Source: Treponema sp. UBA1793 (GTDB lineage: Bacteria; Spirochaetota; Spirochaetia; Treponematales; Treponemataceae). Taken from it: a stretch of 24,876 bases of DNA. The stretch spans positions 20,001-44,876 of the forward strand of contig DCFX01000053.1 in NCBI GenBank assembly GCA_002314445.1, read 5' to 3'. This document shows positions 13,620-21,026 of this stretch, in pieces. Numbering within the stretch: the stretch's first letter is position 1; each line of letters starts with the position of its first letter. The notes beneath the pieces are model-generated. The model was not told where the DNA came from. It did no database searches and saw nothing but the letters and a program-made list of their open reading frames with translations. The position numbers and the translations under genes are program-made.

Positions 13620-15257
13620 TTAGTCCTGTTCTTCGTCTTTGTACTCAAAAAAATCAAAGTCGGCATATTTTTTGTGGAAGACGGAATCGACGCATACAAT
13701 GCCGGTCATCGTTCCGGTAAACTCTCCGTATCTGCTGTATTCGTCTGAGAAATGTGCGGTTGCAAATTTCCGCCCTATCTGTGCGAATGCAGCTCCGTCA
13801 CTGCTCCATGAAAAATACGACTCCCTGCCGTCGACCGTGAGTTTAAGGTACAGCGGACCGTCTTTTACCGGAGTGCGCGTATTGACAAATTCCGTCTTCG
13901 TTCCGTTTTCAAGAAGAATGATTGACAATGCGCTTTGTCCAAGCGTTTCGCTGTAATATTTACGGAGGAAGACATAATTCATATTGTCGTAATACAGGGT
14001 GAGCCCTGCGCTCTGCTGGTATACATCCGGCACGAACTCAAGTTTTGTGGTGACTTGTGCATGCAGCGACGTAAGTTTTCTCGCAAGCAGGCTTACTTTG
14101 TTAAGCGATGAAAGCGACTCTTCACCGCGAAGCCGTATGTATCCCGGACGTGCATGCGTATCCGCAAAACGGGAGGGCATCTGACGCGGTGCGTAATACT
14201 GCAGGGCAATAGTGCCTGAATCAAAGTCGTCGTGTTCTGGAAGCAGCTGTACGGGCGCTTCCGGCAGATCGGGTTCAGGAACTTCCGTTTTTGCAAGATT
14301 GCTGCCGTCAGCCATGCGCAGCCAGCCGTCGTCAGTCCACATCATTTTCTGGATTGCCGTTTCGCGTCCGAGCGTGCAGCACAGTTCGGGCACGAACGGG
14401 CGTGAACAGAGATGGGCAAGATATGCCTCCCCTGCAGGAGTTTCAACAAGGCTGCCGTGTCCCGATTTCTGGAGGATGGAGGAAGGATTATAGTAGACAG
14501 GTTTCAGGTGGTCGGGATTGTGCCGTTCGTTCGATTCACCCGGTACTGAAGTAACTATCGGATTTTCAGGATCGCGTTCATACGGCCCCCATACGCTTTC
14601 CGCCCGTCCCGTTGCCACACAGTGGTTATAGCCGGTCCCGCCTTCCGCACACATAATGTAATAGCGCCCGTTTTTCTTGTACAGGTGCGGTGCCTCAATG
14701 CACCCTCTGTCGGTGCCGCCTGTCCAGATTCGTTTCGGATATCCGGTCATTTCTTTCTTTTTATCGTCGTATTCTGCAAGACATATGGCGCCCGGCTTTT
14801 CGTATCCTTCCCTCGTTTCCCATTCGAGCGAGACTATATATTTTTTCCCGTCATCGTCGGTAAACAGCGAAGCATCGAATCCTGACGAATGCAGGTAGAC
14901 AGGCCTGCTCCACGGACCTGTAATGCTTTTTGCAGACATGATATAATTATTAATATCAAAATACCGTGCGTTCATTGAATTCATCACGCCGTAGACGATG
15001 TAAAAGGTATCTTCCTTTTCGTTATAGGTAAGGCACGGTGCCCAGATACCTTTTGAAGACGGAAGTTTTTTTAAATCCACTTCGGTATCGTCGGTGAGAA
15101 TGTGTGTATATAATTCCCAGTTTTTCAAATCCCGTGAATGATAAACCGGCAGCCCCGGAAACCATTCAAAAGATGAAACTACAATATAATAATCACTGCC
15201 ATTGCGGCAGATGCACGGATCGGGATTGAATCCCGGCAGAATCGGATTATGAATCAT
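13620..15257 (-). CDS. GH43 beta-xylosidase / alpha-L-arabinofuranosidase
   Basis: 545 residues, very close in length and layout to GH43 subfamily 11 beta-xylosidases such as the Selenomonas enzyme, which releases xylose from xylo-oligosaccharide ends by inversion. The five-bladed propeller covers about residues 1-315. Expected catalytic residues are present: base Asp13 in NPDP, pKa modulator Asp128 in SGFDAS and acid Glu188 in CIEAPH. A C-terminal beta-sandwich covers the rest. The start at 15257 is preferred because AAGGAGC lies just upstream, within the first codons of a frame starting at 15272. No signal peptide, so it acts on imported oligosaccharides. It is the last gene of the minus-strand operon, separated from GH42 by 135 bp holding two palindromes. 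Side activity on arabinosides is common in the family. Confidence 0.93.
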   Translation of the reverse strand: MIHNPILPGFNPDPCICRNGSDYYIVVSSFEWFPGLPVYHSRDLKNWELYTHILTDDTEVDLKKLPSSKGIWAPCLTYNEKEDTFYIVYGVMNSMNARYFDINNYIMSAKSITGPWSRPVYLHSSGFDASLFTDDDGKKYIVSLEWETREGYEKPGAICLAEYDDKKKEMTGYPKRIWTGGTDRGCIEAPHLYKKNGRYYIMCAEGGTGYNHCVATGRAESVWGPYERDPENPIVTSVPGESNERHNPDHLKPVYYNPSSILQKSGHGSLVETPAGEAYLAHLCSRPFVPELCCTLGRETAIQKMMWTDDGWLRMADGSNLAKTEVPEPDLPEAPVQLLPEHDDFDSGTIALQYYAPRQMPSRFADTHARPGYIRLRGEESLSSLNKVSLLARKLTSLHAQVTTKLEFVPDVYQQSAGLTLYYDNMNYVFLRKYYSETLGQSALSIILLENGTKTEFVNTRTPVKDGPLYLKLTVDGRESYFSWSSDGAAFAQIGRKFATAHFSDEYSRYGEFTGTMTGIVCVDSVFHKKYADFDFFEYKDEEQD

Positions 15258-15290
15258 GATTTGCTCCTTCATTATTTTTATTCGTGCGGA

Positions 15291-15337
15291 GGGTTTAATA
15301 CCCCGCCCCTTGGGGCGTATGAAGGGTATTAAATCCC
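15291..15337. repeat. Nested GC-rich palindrome between GH42 and GH43, unit B
   Basis: Outer arms TTTAATACCC (15294-15303) and GGGTATTAAA (15324-15333) are perfect complements. They enclose an inner pair CGCCCC/GGGGCG (15304-15317) and a TATGAA spacer. Outer GGG/CCC can extend the stem with one bulge. It lies in the leader of GH43 on the minus strand and shares the ATACCCCGC start with the next unit, suggesting a REP-like family. Confidence 0.6.
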
Positions 15338-15362
15338 GACTGCGATACCTTTAGAGAACAAT

Positions 15363-15389
15363 ATACCCCGCTGCTTGCGGCGGGGGTAT
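15363..15389. repeat. GC-rich palindrome just after GH42, unit A
   Basis: ATACCCCGCTGC (15363-15374) pairs back on GCGGCGGGGGTAT (15377-15389), with one G-U pair and one bulged G. The hairpin begins three bases after the GH42 stop on the minus strand and lacks a T-run. It may protect or partly terminate the transcript instead of ending it fully. Confidence 0.6.
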
Positions 15390-15392
15390 TGA

Positions 15393-17393
15393 TTAATCTT
15401 CCTCAAGTATTTTAATATCCCAGTCTCCAAACGGGACAGGTTCGCTTTTTTTGTATCCGGTTCCGGAAATTATTTCCGTAACGGAGTCGAACGGGCACGG
15501 TATGAGTGCAGGCGTACTGCTGTAGTTGAACATGTAATGCAGTGTTCTGCCTTCGCCGTTTATACCGCTGCGTATAATAACCGGCCAGCTGCATGGCGGT
15601 ATTTCGTCCTGCATACCGGCGCTTTCCGCGGCTTTTTTATACACCTCCTTCAATATGTTTTTTGTGGTGAATGTGCCGATGTAGTATGCGTATCCCTTTC
15701 CGTATGCATTTTTGGTAATGCCTGCATACGTGTTCCAGTACTGATGTTCGTACTGTGCAAGCGTTTCAGCTCCGTCAGCATACAGCAGTTCCGCAAAGCA
15801 GCTGCATGCTTCTTTATTAAGCGTTACTCCCGACGGCAATACGAACTGACTGTAGTGCATGCCGAAGCATTCCGTCATCATATGCGGCTGTGTATCATGA
15901 TACACGCTGGCATGCTCATCGCAGAAAAACGATTTGAATGTACTTACCAGCACTCCTCCGTTCCTGACAAATGCAGCAAGCTTTGCAATTGATTCTTCGG
16001 AAATACAGTAGAGAGCCGGAGTAAGTATCAGCTTGTAATCTTCCGGTTTAAGAACGTGTATATCGACGATGTCGCACTCTATATTCATCTCATAGAGGCT
16101 GTCGTACATCCAGCGGACAACGTCGTTATAACTGAGATTTTTGTCTATCGGAAACCATTTGAACGCGGAAAGCGACAGATTGTCTATGACGAGCGCCGTT
16201 TTGTTTTTCTTTTGTATACGGATATCGTTTCCGAATCTTTTCCATTCTTTCCCGATTCTGCACGCTTCTTCATATGCGGGATTGGGTTCAAGGTCGTGGC
16301 TCAGCAGTCCCTTCCAGTATGTCTCGAATCCGTTATGAATCGACTGCCACGACCAGTACATCATTCCCGCCGCTCCCGAAGCAATGTGGCTGTATGCCTG
16401 CTGCCTGAGCTGACCGGGATACGGCGTCCAGTGTTTAAATGCCTGCGCCTCGGTTTCCGCAACAAGATACCCTGCGTGTTTCAGGCTCCGCGTTTCGTCC
16501 CCGCCGAATGCAATTTCGGCTCCTGTAAGGTTATCCTGCGCCGGATGATAGATGTCCGCCCCGGCAATGGTGACGGCACCTGCTGCTTCCGTATGGTTTA
16601 TGTCGGGCTGTACGCCGTATGAGTAACCGTCAGGAGCAATGCCGTCCGTATACTTTCTCCACTCAAAGTCAAAGTTATGCGTAATGAACTGGTCAGGGCG
16701 TTTGTATTCAGAAACGATGGCAGCCTGCCACTGCAGGTACTGAGCCGTGCACGTGCGCAGGAATCTTTCATATTCACACACGAGATTGCCGTTGATGCAT
16801 CCCCTCATGTCGGGAAAATTTTCCCATGAGGCTATAGAATTGCTCCAGTATGCAAGCCCGAACGCTTTGTTGCATTCTTCCGTCGTCTCAAAAACCGTCT
16901 GCAGATAGTCCCTGAATTTTTTCTGCGCGTACTGTCCGTAGTTGCCGTAATGTTTTGTTTCGTTGTCAATCTGAAATCCGCATACTGCAGGGTGCGGCGC
17001 TGTGTGTCCGATAAGCATTCGTATGATGCGTTCCGCATGAAAGAGGAAAACGGGATTCAGAAAATCCATGCTCTGCCGCGGTCCGTATGCTGCCTGTCCG
17101 TCCTTACGGGTAACCATAATGGACGGATCTTTTTCTGCAAGCCAGGAGGGAACGGCGTACGTCGGCGTGCCGATTATTGCATGCATATCGTATTTCTGCA
17201 GCTCATCGAGAACCTTATCGACATATGAAAAATTGAATACGCCGTCCTGCGGCTCTTCCGTACTCCATGTCGATTCTGCGATGCGGACTGTATTCATACC
17301 GGCAGCTTTCATCATCTGTACATCTTTTTCTATGCGCTCATACGGCATGTATTCAGCATAGTATGCAGCGCCGAACAGCAGTGCTTCATTCAT
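15393..17393 (-). CDS. GH42 beta-galactosidase
   Basis: A 666-residue retaining glycosidase of family GH42. The TIM barrel (about 1-385) contains GFQIDNETKHYGNY with acid/base Glu145 and VAETEAQ with probable nucleophile Glu313. A central trimerisation-type domain follows (about 390-590, including LILTPALYCISEESIAKLAAFVRNGG), then a small C-terminal beta domain. No signal peptide, so it is cytoplasmic. Its ATG follows the GH5 stop with no intervening base, implying coupled translation; GGAG lies ten bases upstream within GH5. Family members cut galactosides from plant galactans, galacto-oligosaccharides or arabinogalacto-oligosaccharides; some act on alpha-L-arabinosides. The exact substrate is open. 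Confidence 0.93.
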   Translation of the reverse strand: MNEALLFGAAYYAEYMPYERIEKDVQMMKAAGMNTVRIAESTWSTEEPQDGVFNFSYVDKVLDELQKYDMHAIIGTPTYAVPSWLAEKDPSIMVTRKDGQAAYGPRQSMDFLNPVFLFHAERIIRMLIGHTAPHPAVCGFQIDNETKHYGNYGQYAQKKFRDYLQTVFETTEECNKAFGLAYWSNSIASWENFPDMRGCINGNLVCEYERFLRTCTAQYLQWQAAIVSEYKRPDQFITHNFDFEWRKYTDGIAPDGYSYGVQPDINHTEAAGAVTIAGADIYHPAQDNLTGAEIAFGGDETRSLKHAGYLVAETEAQAFKHWTPYPGQLRQQAYSHIASGAAGMMYWSWQSIHNGFETYWKGLLSHDLEPNPAYEEACRIGKEWKRFGNDIRIQKKNKTALVIDNLSLSAFKWFPIDKNLSYNDVVRWMYDSLYEMNIECDIVDIHVLKPEDYKLILTPALYCISEESIAKLAAFVRNGGVLVSTFKSFFCDEHASVYHDTQPHMMTECFGMHYSQFVLPSGVTLNKEACSCFAELLYADGAETLAQYEHQYWNTYAGITKNAYGKGYAYYIGTFTTKNILKEVYKKAAESAGMQDEIPPCSWPVIIRSGINGEGRTLHYMFNYSSTPALIPCPFDSVTEIISGTGYKKSEPVPFGDWDIKILEED

Positions 17394-18572
17394 TTATTTT
17401 TTCTCCGCAGGAAACCAGCCTTGTGCGACGCATCTTCCCAAATCCCAGCTGTCCCATCCCGTCCAGCCTTTCGTATTCACCGTGTCGGTGAGCAGTTTAT
17501 AGTTCCAGTAAAAGTAACCGGCTCCTTTATCCCATGCAGCGAGCTGTGCTTTTGCAAGTGCTGCGTATATGTCCTTTTTTTCCCCGGCAGACAGCGTGCT
17601 TCCGGAGACAGCCTCCATTCCGTTCAGAACGGTCTGGCCTCCTTTTGTGTCCATACCGCATGCGAGCGAATTAAAAAGGCACCATTCTCCGCAGATAACG
17701 GGGAAGTGCTGCTGCATTTCTTCAACGCCCTTTTCAAATTTTTCTCTGATGAACGTTATGTATCCGTCGAGCGTCTGCGGACATCCCTGCATTTCTGCAG
17801 ACATGAGATACTGGTGAGTGTCGAGGACGACGCTGCCGTATTTCGACTTGTCCTGCATAAAATCCTTCCATGCAGAAAGTTCAAAACAGTCATGGAAAAC
17901 GACGTGCTTGTCTTCCGCAAGATTCGGACGTAGTACGTCGTATGCATCAAGGTAAAACTGCTTCATGAATTCTAACGTCGTTCCGCCGCTTCCTTCTGCA
18001 AGCTTTTTGTCTATCGGCGGGTAGCGCGTCTGAATGTTCATACGTTCCCACATATCCTTAAGTATGGGTTCGTTGAGAATTTCAATTCCCCATAATCCGG
18101 GGCGCCTGCCGTACCTTTCTGACAGCCGCTTCAGGACAGAAAGGACAAATTGTACTTCTTCCGGCGTCTGCGTCCATCTGCATACACCGCTTATACCTCC
18201 GTTGTCAAATCCGTTCTGGCTGAGCGGCGCAGTGTGTAAATCTATGAGAACCTGTATGCCGTACGTTTCTGCCCAGTTGAACGCTTTATCGAGTTCGTCT
18301 ATGCAGCCGATAAACGGTTCCCTGTCCCCGAAAATAAAATACGGAACGGGGATGCGGACTGCGTTCAGTCCCCACGATTTTATGGTGAGGAAGTCGCGTT
18401 CCGTTATGTATTCGCTGCGGTGCGTCCGTATTCGTGCTTCGTATTCACCTGCCGGAAGGCGGCGCGGCAGGTAGTATTCGTCCTGCGCATCTGTTCCGTC
18501 AAAAAGAGCCGTATTCATCCATTTTTCAAGGACAAGCCAGTTTCCGAGATTTACTCCGTGAATTTTTTCCAT
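17394..18572 (-). CDS. GH5 glycoside hydrolase (beta-glucanase/exo-1,3-glucanase-like)
   Basis: A 392-residue clan GH-A enzyme. The opening GVNLGNWLVLEKWMN resembles exo-beta-1,3-glucanase-type GH5 proteins. Conserved residues are RIP (73-75), DLHTAPLSQNGFDN (111-124), acid/base Glu168 in ILNEP, His253 in LDTHQY and nucleophile Glu296 in CGEWC. No signal peptide, so it should cut short imported oligosaccharides. AGAGG lies six bases before the ATG. It is the first gene of the operon GH5-GH42-GH43 and divergent from an AraC-type regulator. The family is certain; linkage specificity is not, and xyloglucan, beta-glucan or steryl-glycoside activity cannot be excluded. Confidence 0.9.
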   Translation of the reverse strand: MEKIHGVNLGNWLVLEKWMNTALFDGTDAQDEYYLPRRLPAGEYEARIRTHRSEYITERDFLTIKSWGLNAVRIPVPYFIFGDREPFIGCIDELDKAFNWAETYGIQVLIDLHTAPLSQNGFDNGGISGVCRWTQTPEEVQFVLSVLKRLSERYGRRPGLWGIEILNEPILKDMWERMNIQTRYPPIDKKLAEGSGGTTLEFMKQFYLDAYDVLRPNLAEDKHVVFHDCFELSAWKDFMQDKSKYGSVVLDTHQYLMSAEMQGCPQTLDGYITFIREKFEKGVEEMQQHFPVICGEWCLFNSLACGMDTKGGQTVLNGMEAVSGSTLSAGEKKDIYAALAKAQLAAWDKGAGYFYWNYKLLTDTVNTKGWTGWDSWDLGRCVAQGWFPAEKK

Positions 18573-18632
18573 ACTGAACCTCTGCTGTATGTAGCGTTAC
18601 CATAGAGTGTACGGTCTGTTTTTTGATAAAAA

Positions 18633-18680
18633 TATCATATTTCACGGAAATTTATCATATATTCCGGAAAATATGATATA
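18633..18680. promoter_or_regulatory. Tandem 20-bp repeats and palindrome in the GH5/AraC divergent region, candidate AraC sites
   Basis: TATCATATTTCACGGAAA (18633-18650) and TATCATATATTCCGGAAA (18653-18670) are direct repeats offset by 20 bp, about two helix turns. The second continues into ATATGATA, making a near-perfect palindrome over 18653-18678 centred on TTCCGGAA. Tandem sites at this spacing are typical for AraC-family proteins. The array overlaps the -35 region of the AraC gene and lies about 60-100 bp upstream of GH5. Confidence 0.6.
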
Positions 18681-18682
18681 CT
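18677..18682 (+). promoter_or_regulatory. -10 element (TATACT) of the AraC regulator
   Basis: TATACT matches the -10 consensus at five of six positions. No good -35 exists; that region is occupied by the tandem repeats, so the promoter is probably activator-dependent or autoregulated. Transcription would begin at about 18690, the A of the start codon. Confidence 0.45.
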
Positions 18683-18689
18683 TACAGCA

Positions 18690-19469
18690 ATGTCAGATAC
18701 TTTTTTTGAGCCTGATGTTCAGAAACGTTTTTCAAAGCTCATGTTCTCCAATCAGGAAAACGGAATCAGGCATAATCCGTACGACGAGGAATACCGTGAA
18801 TTCTGTGCCATAGAACAGGGCGATTTGGCTCAGCTGCAGAAAAGCATTGAAGAAAGCTATGACGGAAAAATCGGAACGCTTGCACGCGATCCTGTCCGGC
18901 ATGCAAAAAATCTTGCAATTGTTGTTATAACGCTCGCAAGCCGTGCTGCAATACGGGGCGGCCTTGACCCTGAGACGGCATATTCTCTGAGCGACAGTTA
19001 TATCCTGAAAGTGGAAGATCTGCACACGGCGGACAGCCTTGACAATGTAATGAGGCATGCCCAGTATCAGTATACGCAGATGGTTCACGAAATCAGGGAG
19101 CGGCGGCAGCAGTCCGGTACTCATGCCGGGCACAGAAATCCGAAAGTGGAAGAATGCCGGAATTATATTATTTCTCATCTTCACGATAAATTGACGGTAC
19201 AGATTATTGCAGATAAACTGACTATAAATGCGAATTATCTGTCCGAGCTGTTCGCAAAGCAGGAGAAGATATCAATTACCGGATTCATACTGCAGGAACG
19301 TATCAGAATTGCAAAAGATCTGCTGTTGTATTCTGATTATTCGTGCGCCGATATTGCAGAATATTTATGCTTTACTTCACAGAGCCATTTTGGACAGCGT
19401 TTCAAGGAAACGATTGGCATGACGCCGAAAGAATACCGCAATGAATACGGCAGAATGACACACCGCTGA
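18690..19469 (+). CDS. AraC-family transcriptional regulator of the glycan locus
   Basis: 259 residues. The C-terminal AraC DNA-binding domain covers about 157-255, with two helix-turn-helix units: VQIIADKLTINANYLSELFAKQ and CADIAEYLCFTSQSHFGQRFKETIGMTPKEYRNEY. The N-terminal part, with EYREFCAIEQGDLAQLQKSI and IGTLARDPVRHAKNLAIVVITLASRAAIRGGL, is an all-helical pre-domain that recurs in AraC regulators of Firmicutes-like glycan loci and is not a sugar-binding cupin. There is no Shine-Dalgarno before the ATG. The transcription start predicted from TATACT falls on the ATG, so translation may be leaderless. Divergent from the GH5 operon and upstream of a two-component system, it probably controls both directions through the repeats between them. 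Confidence 0.9.
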   Translation: MSDTFFEPDVQKRFSKLMFSNQENGIRHNPYDEEYREFCAIEQGDLAQLQKSIEESYDGKIGTLARDPVRHAKNLAIVVITLASRAAIRGGLDPETAYSLSDSYILKVEDLHTADSLDNVMRHAQYQYTQMVHEIRERRQQSGTHAGHRNPKVEECRNYIISHLHDKLTVQIIADKLTINANYLSELFAKQEKISITGFILQERIRIAKDLLLYSDYSCADIAEYLCFTSQSHFGQRFKETIGMTPKEYRNEYGRMTHR

Positions 19470-19472
19470 CGC

Positions 19473-19482
19473 GGGGGGGGGG
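19473..19482 (+). repeat. Homopolymeric run of ten G
   Basis: Ten consecutive G between the stop of the AraC gene (19469) and the AGGAG ribosome site (19487-19491) of the response regulator. Such tracts slip readily during replication and are also a common site of sequencing error. Confidence 0.95.
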
Positions 19483-19496
19483 TGACAGGAGCAGCG

Positions 19497-21026
19497 ATGA
19501 TAAAGGCAATCATAGTAGAAGACGAACGGCTTATCAGGGAAGGCATTGCAGAACAGGTCCCCTGGAAAGAACTTCAGGTAGACGAAGTCAGGACTGCAGA
19601 AAATGCGGAAGCTGCTTTACATATATGCAGAGAGTATCTGCCGGATATCGTCGTGTCCGATATCCGTATGCCGGGCATGAACGGCATTGCACTTTGTACA
19701 AAACTGCGTACCATTCTGCCCGATGCGCAGATTATTTTTATAAGCGGATACTCCGACAAAGAATACCTTATGTCGGCAATTGATTTGCATGCAGTTACCT
19801 ATATCGAAAAGCCTATTTCACTTGAAGAGCTTGTAAGCGCCGTACGCAGTGCCGTAGACGCGCGCCGGAAAAGCATGTCGGAAAAGACAAATGCATTCCA
19901 CATGCTGCTTAATTCCGGCCGGGCCGGTGATACCGCAGTGCTGCCTTTTCCTGAACAGAGCACTGTACCCGGTACTGCTTTTTTTGTTGCCGTCCTGCAG
20001 ATGCGCGGAGAGTCTTGTATGCCTGCTGATAAAATCAGCGCTGCGGTTGAAACTTTCAGTCAGAACGTTCAGGGCTGCAGCCTCCAGTACATGATTGACT
20101 GTATAGGAGAGCGGAAAACTGCGGTTTTGTTTTTTTCGGACAATGCGCAGGAGCTGGATGAATTGTACCGGAATGCATCGTTCTGGCAGACGCTTACGGA
20201 TATGAAAGATTCTGACGATGAATCGTTTCCCGAATCCGGCAGCGTGTTTGCAGGAATCGGTACGAAGGCTTCCGGTTCAGACGGCGTACGTCTGTCCTAC
20301 AGCGATGCGATGGATGCATTAAAATGCCTTGCGTTCAAAGGCTGGAACAGGTATGCATACAGCGGCGAAGCGTATACTGAATGGAATGCAGGTATCGATT
20401 CGGAACTGCTTGCCGACTTTAAAAAATCGCTTGCCGACAGGCTGGAACAGCATTCGCTTGCCGTTCTCTCTGCTGTGTATAAACGGTTTATCGACTCAAA
20501 CAGTCTTCTTACGTATGCCGTACGGAACGTCTATTACACATTGGACGATGCGGTGGAAAAGGCCAGTCAGCAGTTTTCGTCAGATCAGGATATGTATCCC
20601 GCTGATTCAGGCATCAAGGAGCATGCGGAAACGATACAGGAACTTCATGCTTACCTCTGCAGCAGAGTACGAGCGGTGCTTTCCTGCGACGATATGCAGA
20701 AAAGCAGTTTTATTGTTAAGCGGATTACCGTTTACATACAGAAAAATTACAACAATAAAATGCTGTCCGTGCAGTCGATTGCTGATGAAGTATTCCTTAC
20801 GCCCACGTATATCAGCTGTCTGTTTAAAAAGAAAACAGGACAGACAATCAGCCAGTATATTCAGGATTTCAGGCTCCGGAAAGCGGAAGAATTTCTCAGC
20901 GATCCGCAGTATAAAATCTACCAGATATCAGGTATGGTCGGGTATGAAGACGCTCATTATTTTGCACGGTTATTTAAAAAACAGACCGGATTAAAACCTT
21001 CAGATTTCAGGGCACAGGCGGAATGA
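19497..21026 (+). CDS. YesN-type response regulator (REC plus AraC DNA-binding domain)
   Basis: 509 residues. The receiver domain (about 1-120) has the acidic pair at Glu8-Asp9, phospho-acceptor Asp55 in VVSDIRMPGMNG, and the conserved Lys in YIEKPISLEEL. A long middle region (about 130-400) with little recognisable motif is usual in YesN proteins. The C-terminal AraC-type domain (about 405-505) contains QSIADEVFLTPTYISCLFKKKTGQ and a second helix-turn-helix. The start at 19497 is fixed by AGGAG five bases upstream. The stop overlaps the histidine kinase start in ATGA form, so kinase and regulator are coupled. In this family the pair usually activates the adjacent sugar ABC importer genes. 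Expression may be influenced by the G-tract in its leader. Confidence 0.93.
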   Translation: MIKAIIVEDERLIREGIAEQVPWKELQVDEVRTAENAEAALHICREYLPDIVVSDIRMPGMNGIALCTKLRTILPDAQIIFISGYSDKEYLMSAIDLHAVTYIEKPISLEELVSAVRSAVDARRKSMSEKTNAFHMLLNSGRAGDTAVLPFPEQSTVPGTAFFVAVLQMRGESCMPADKISAAVETFSQNVQGCSLQYMIDCIGERKTAVLFFSDNAQELDELYRNASFWQTLTDMKDSDDESFPESGSVFAGIGTKASGSDGVRLSYSDAMDALKCLAFKGWNRYAYSGEAYTEWNAGIDSELLADFKKSLADRLEQHSLAVLSAVYKRFIDSNSLLTYAVRNVYYTLDDAVEKASQQFSSDQDMYPADSGIKEHAETIQELHAYLCSRVRAVLSCDDMQKSSFIVKRITVYIQKNYNNKMLSVQSIADEVFLTPTYISCLFKKKTGQTISQYIQDFRLRKAEEFLSDPQYKIYQISGMVGYEDAHYFARLFKKQTGLKPSDFRAQAE

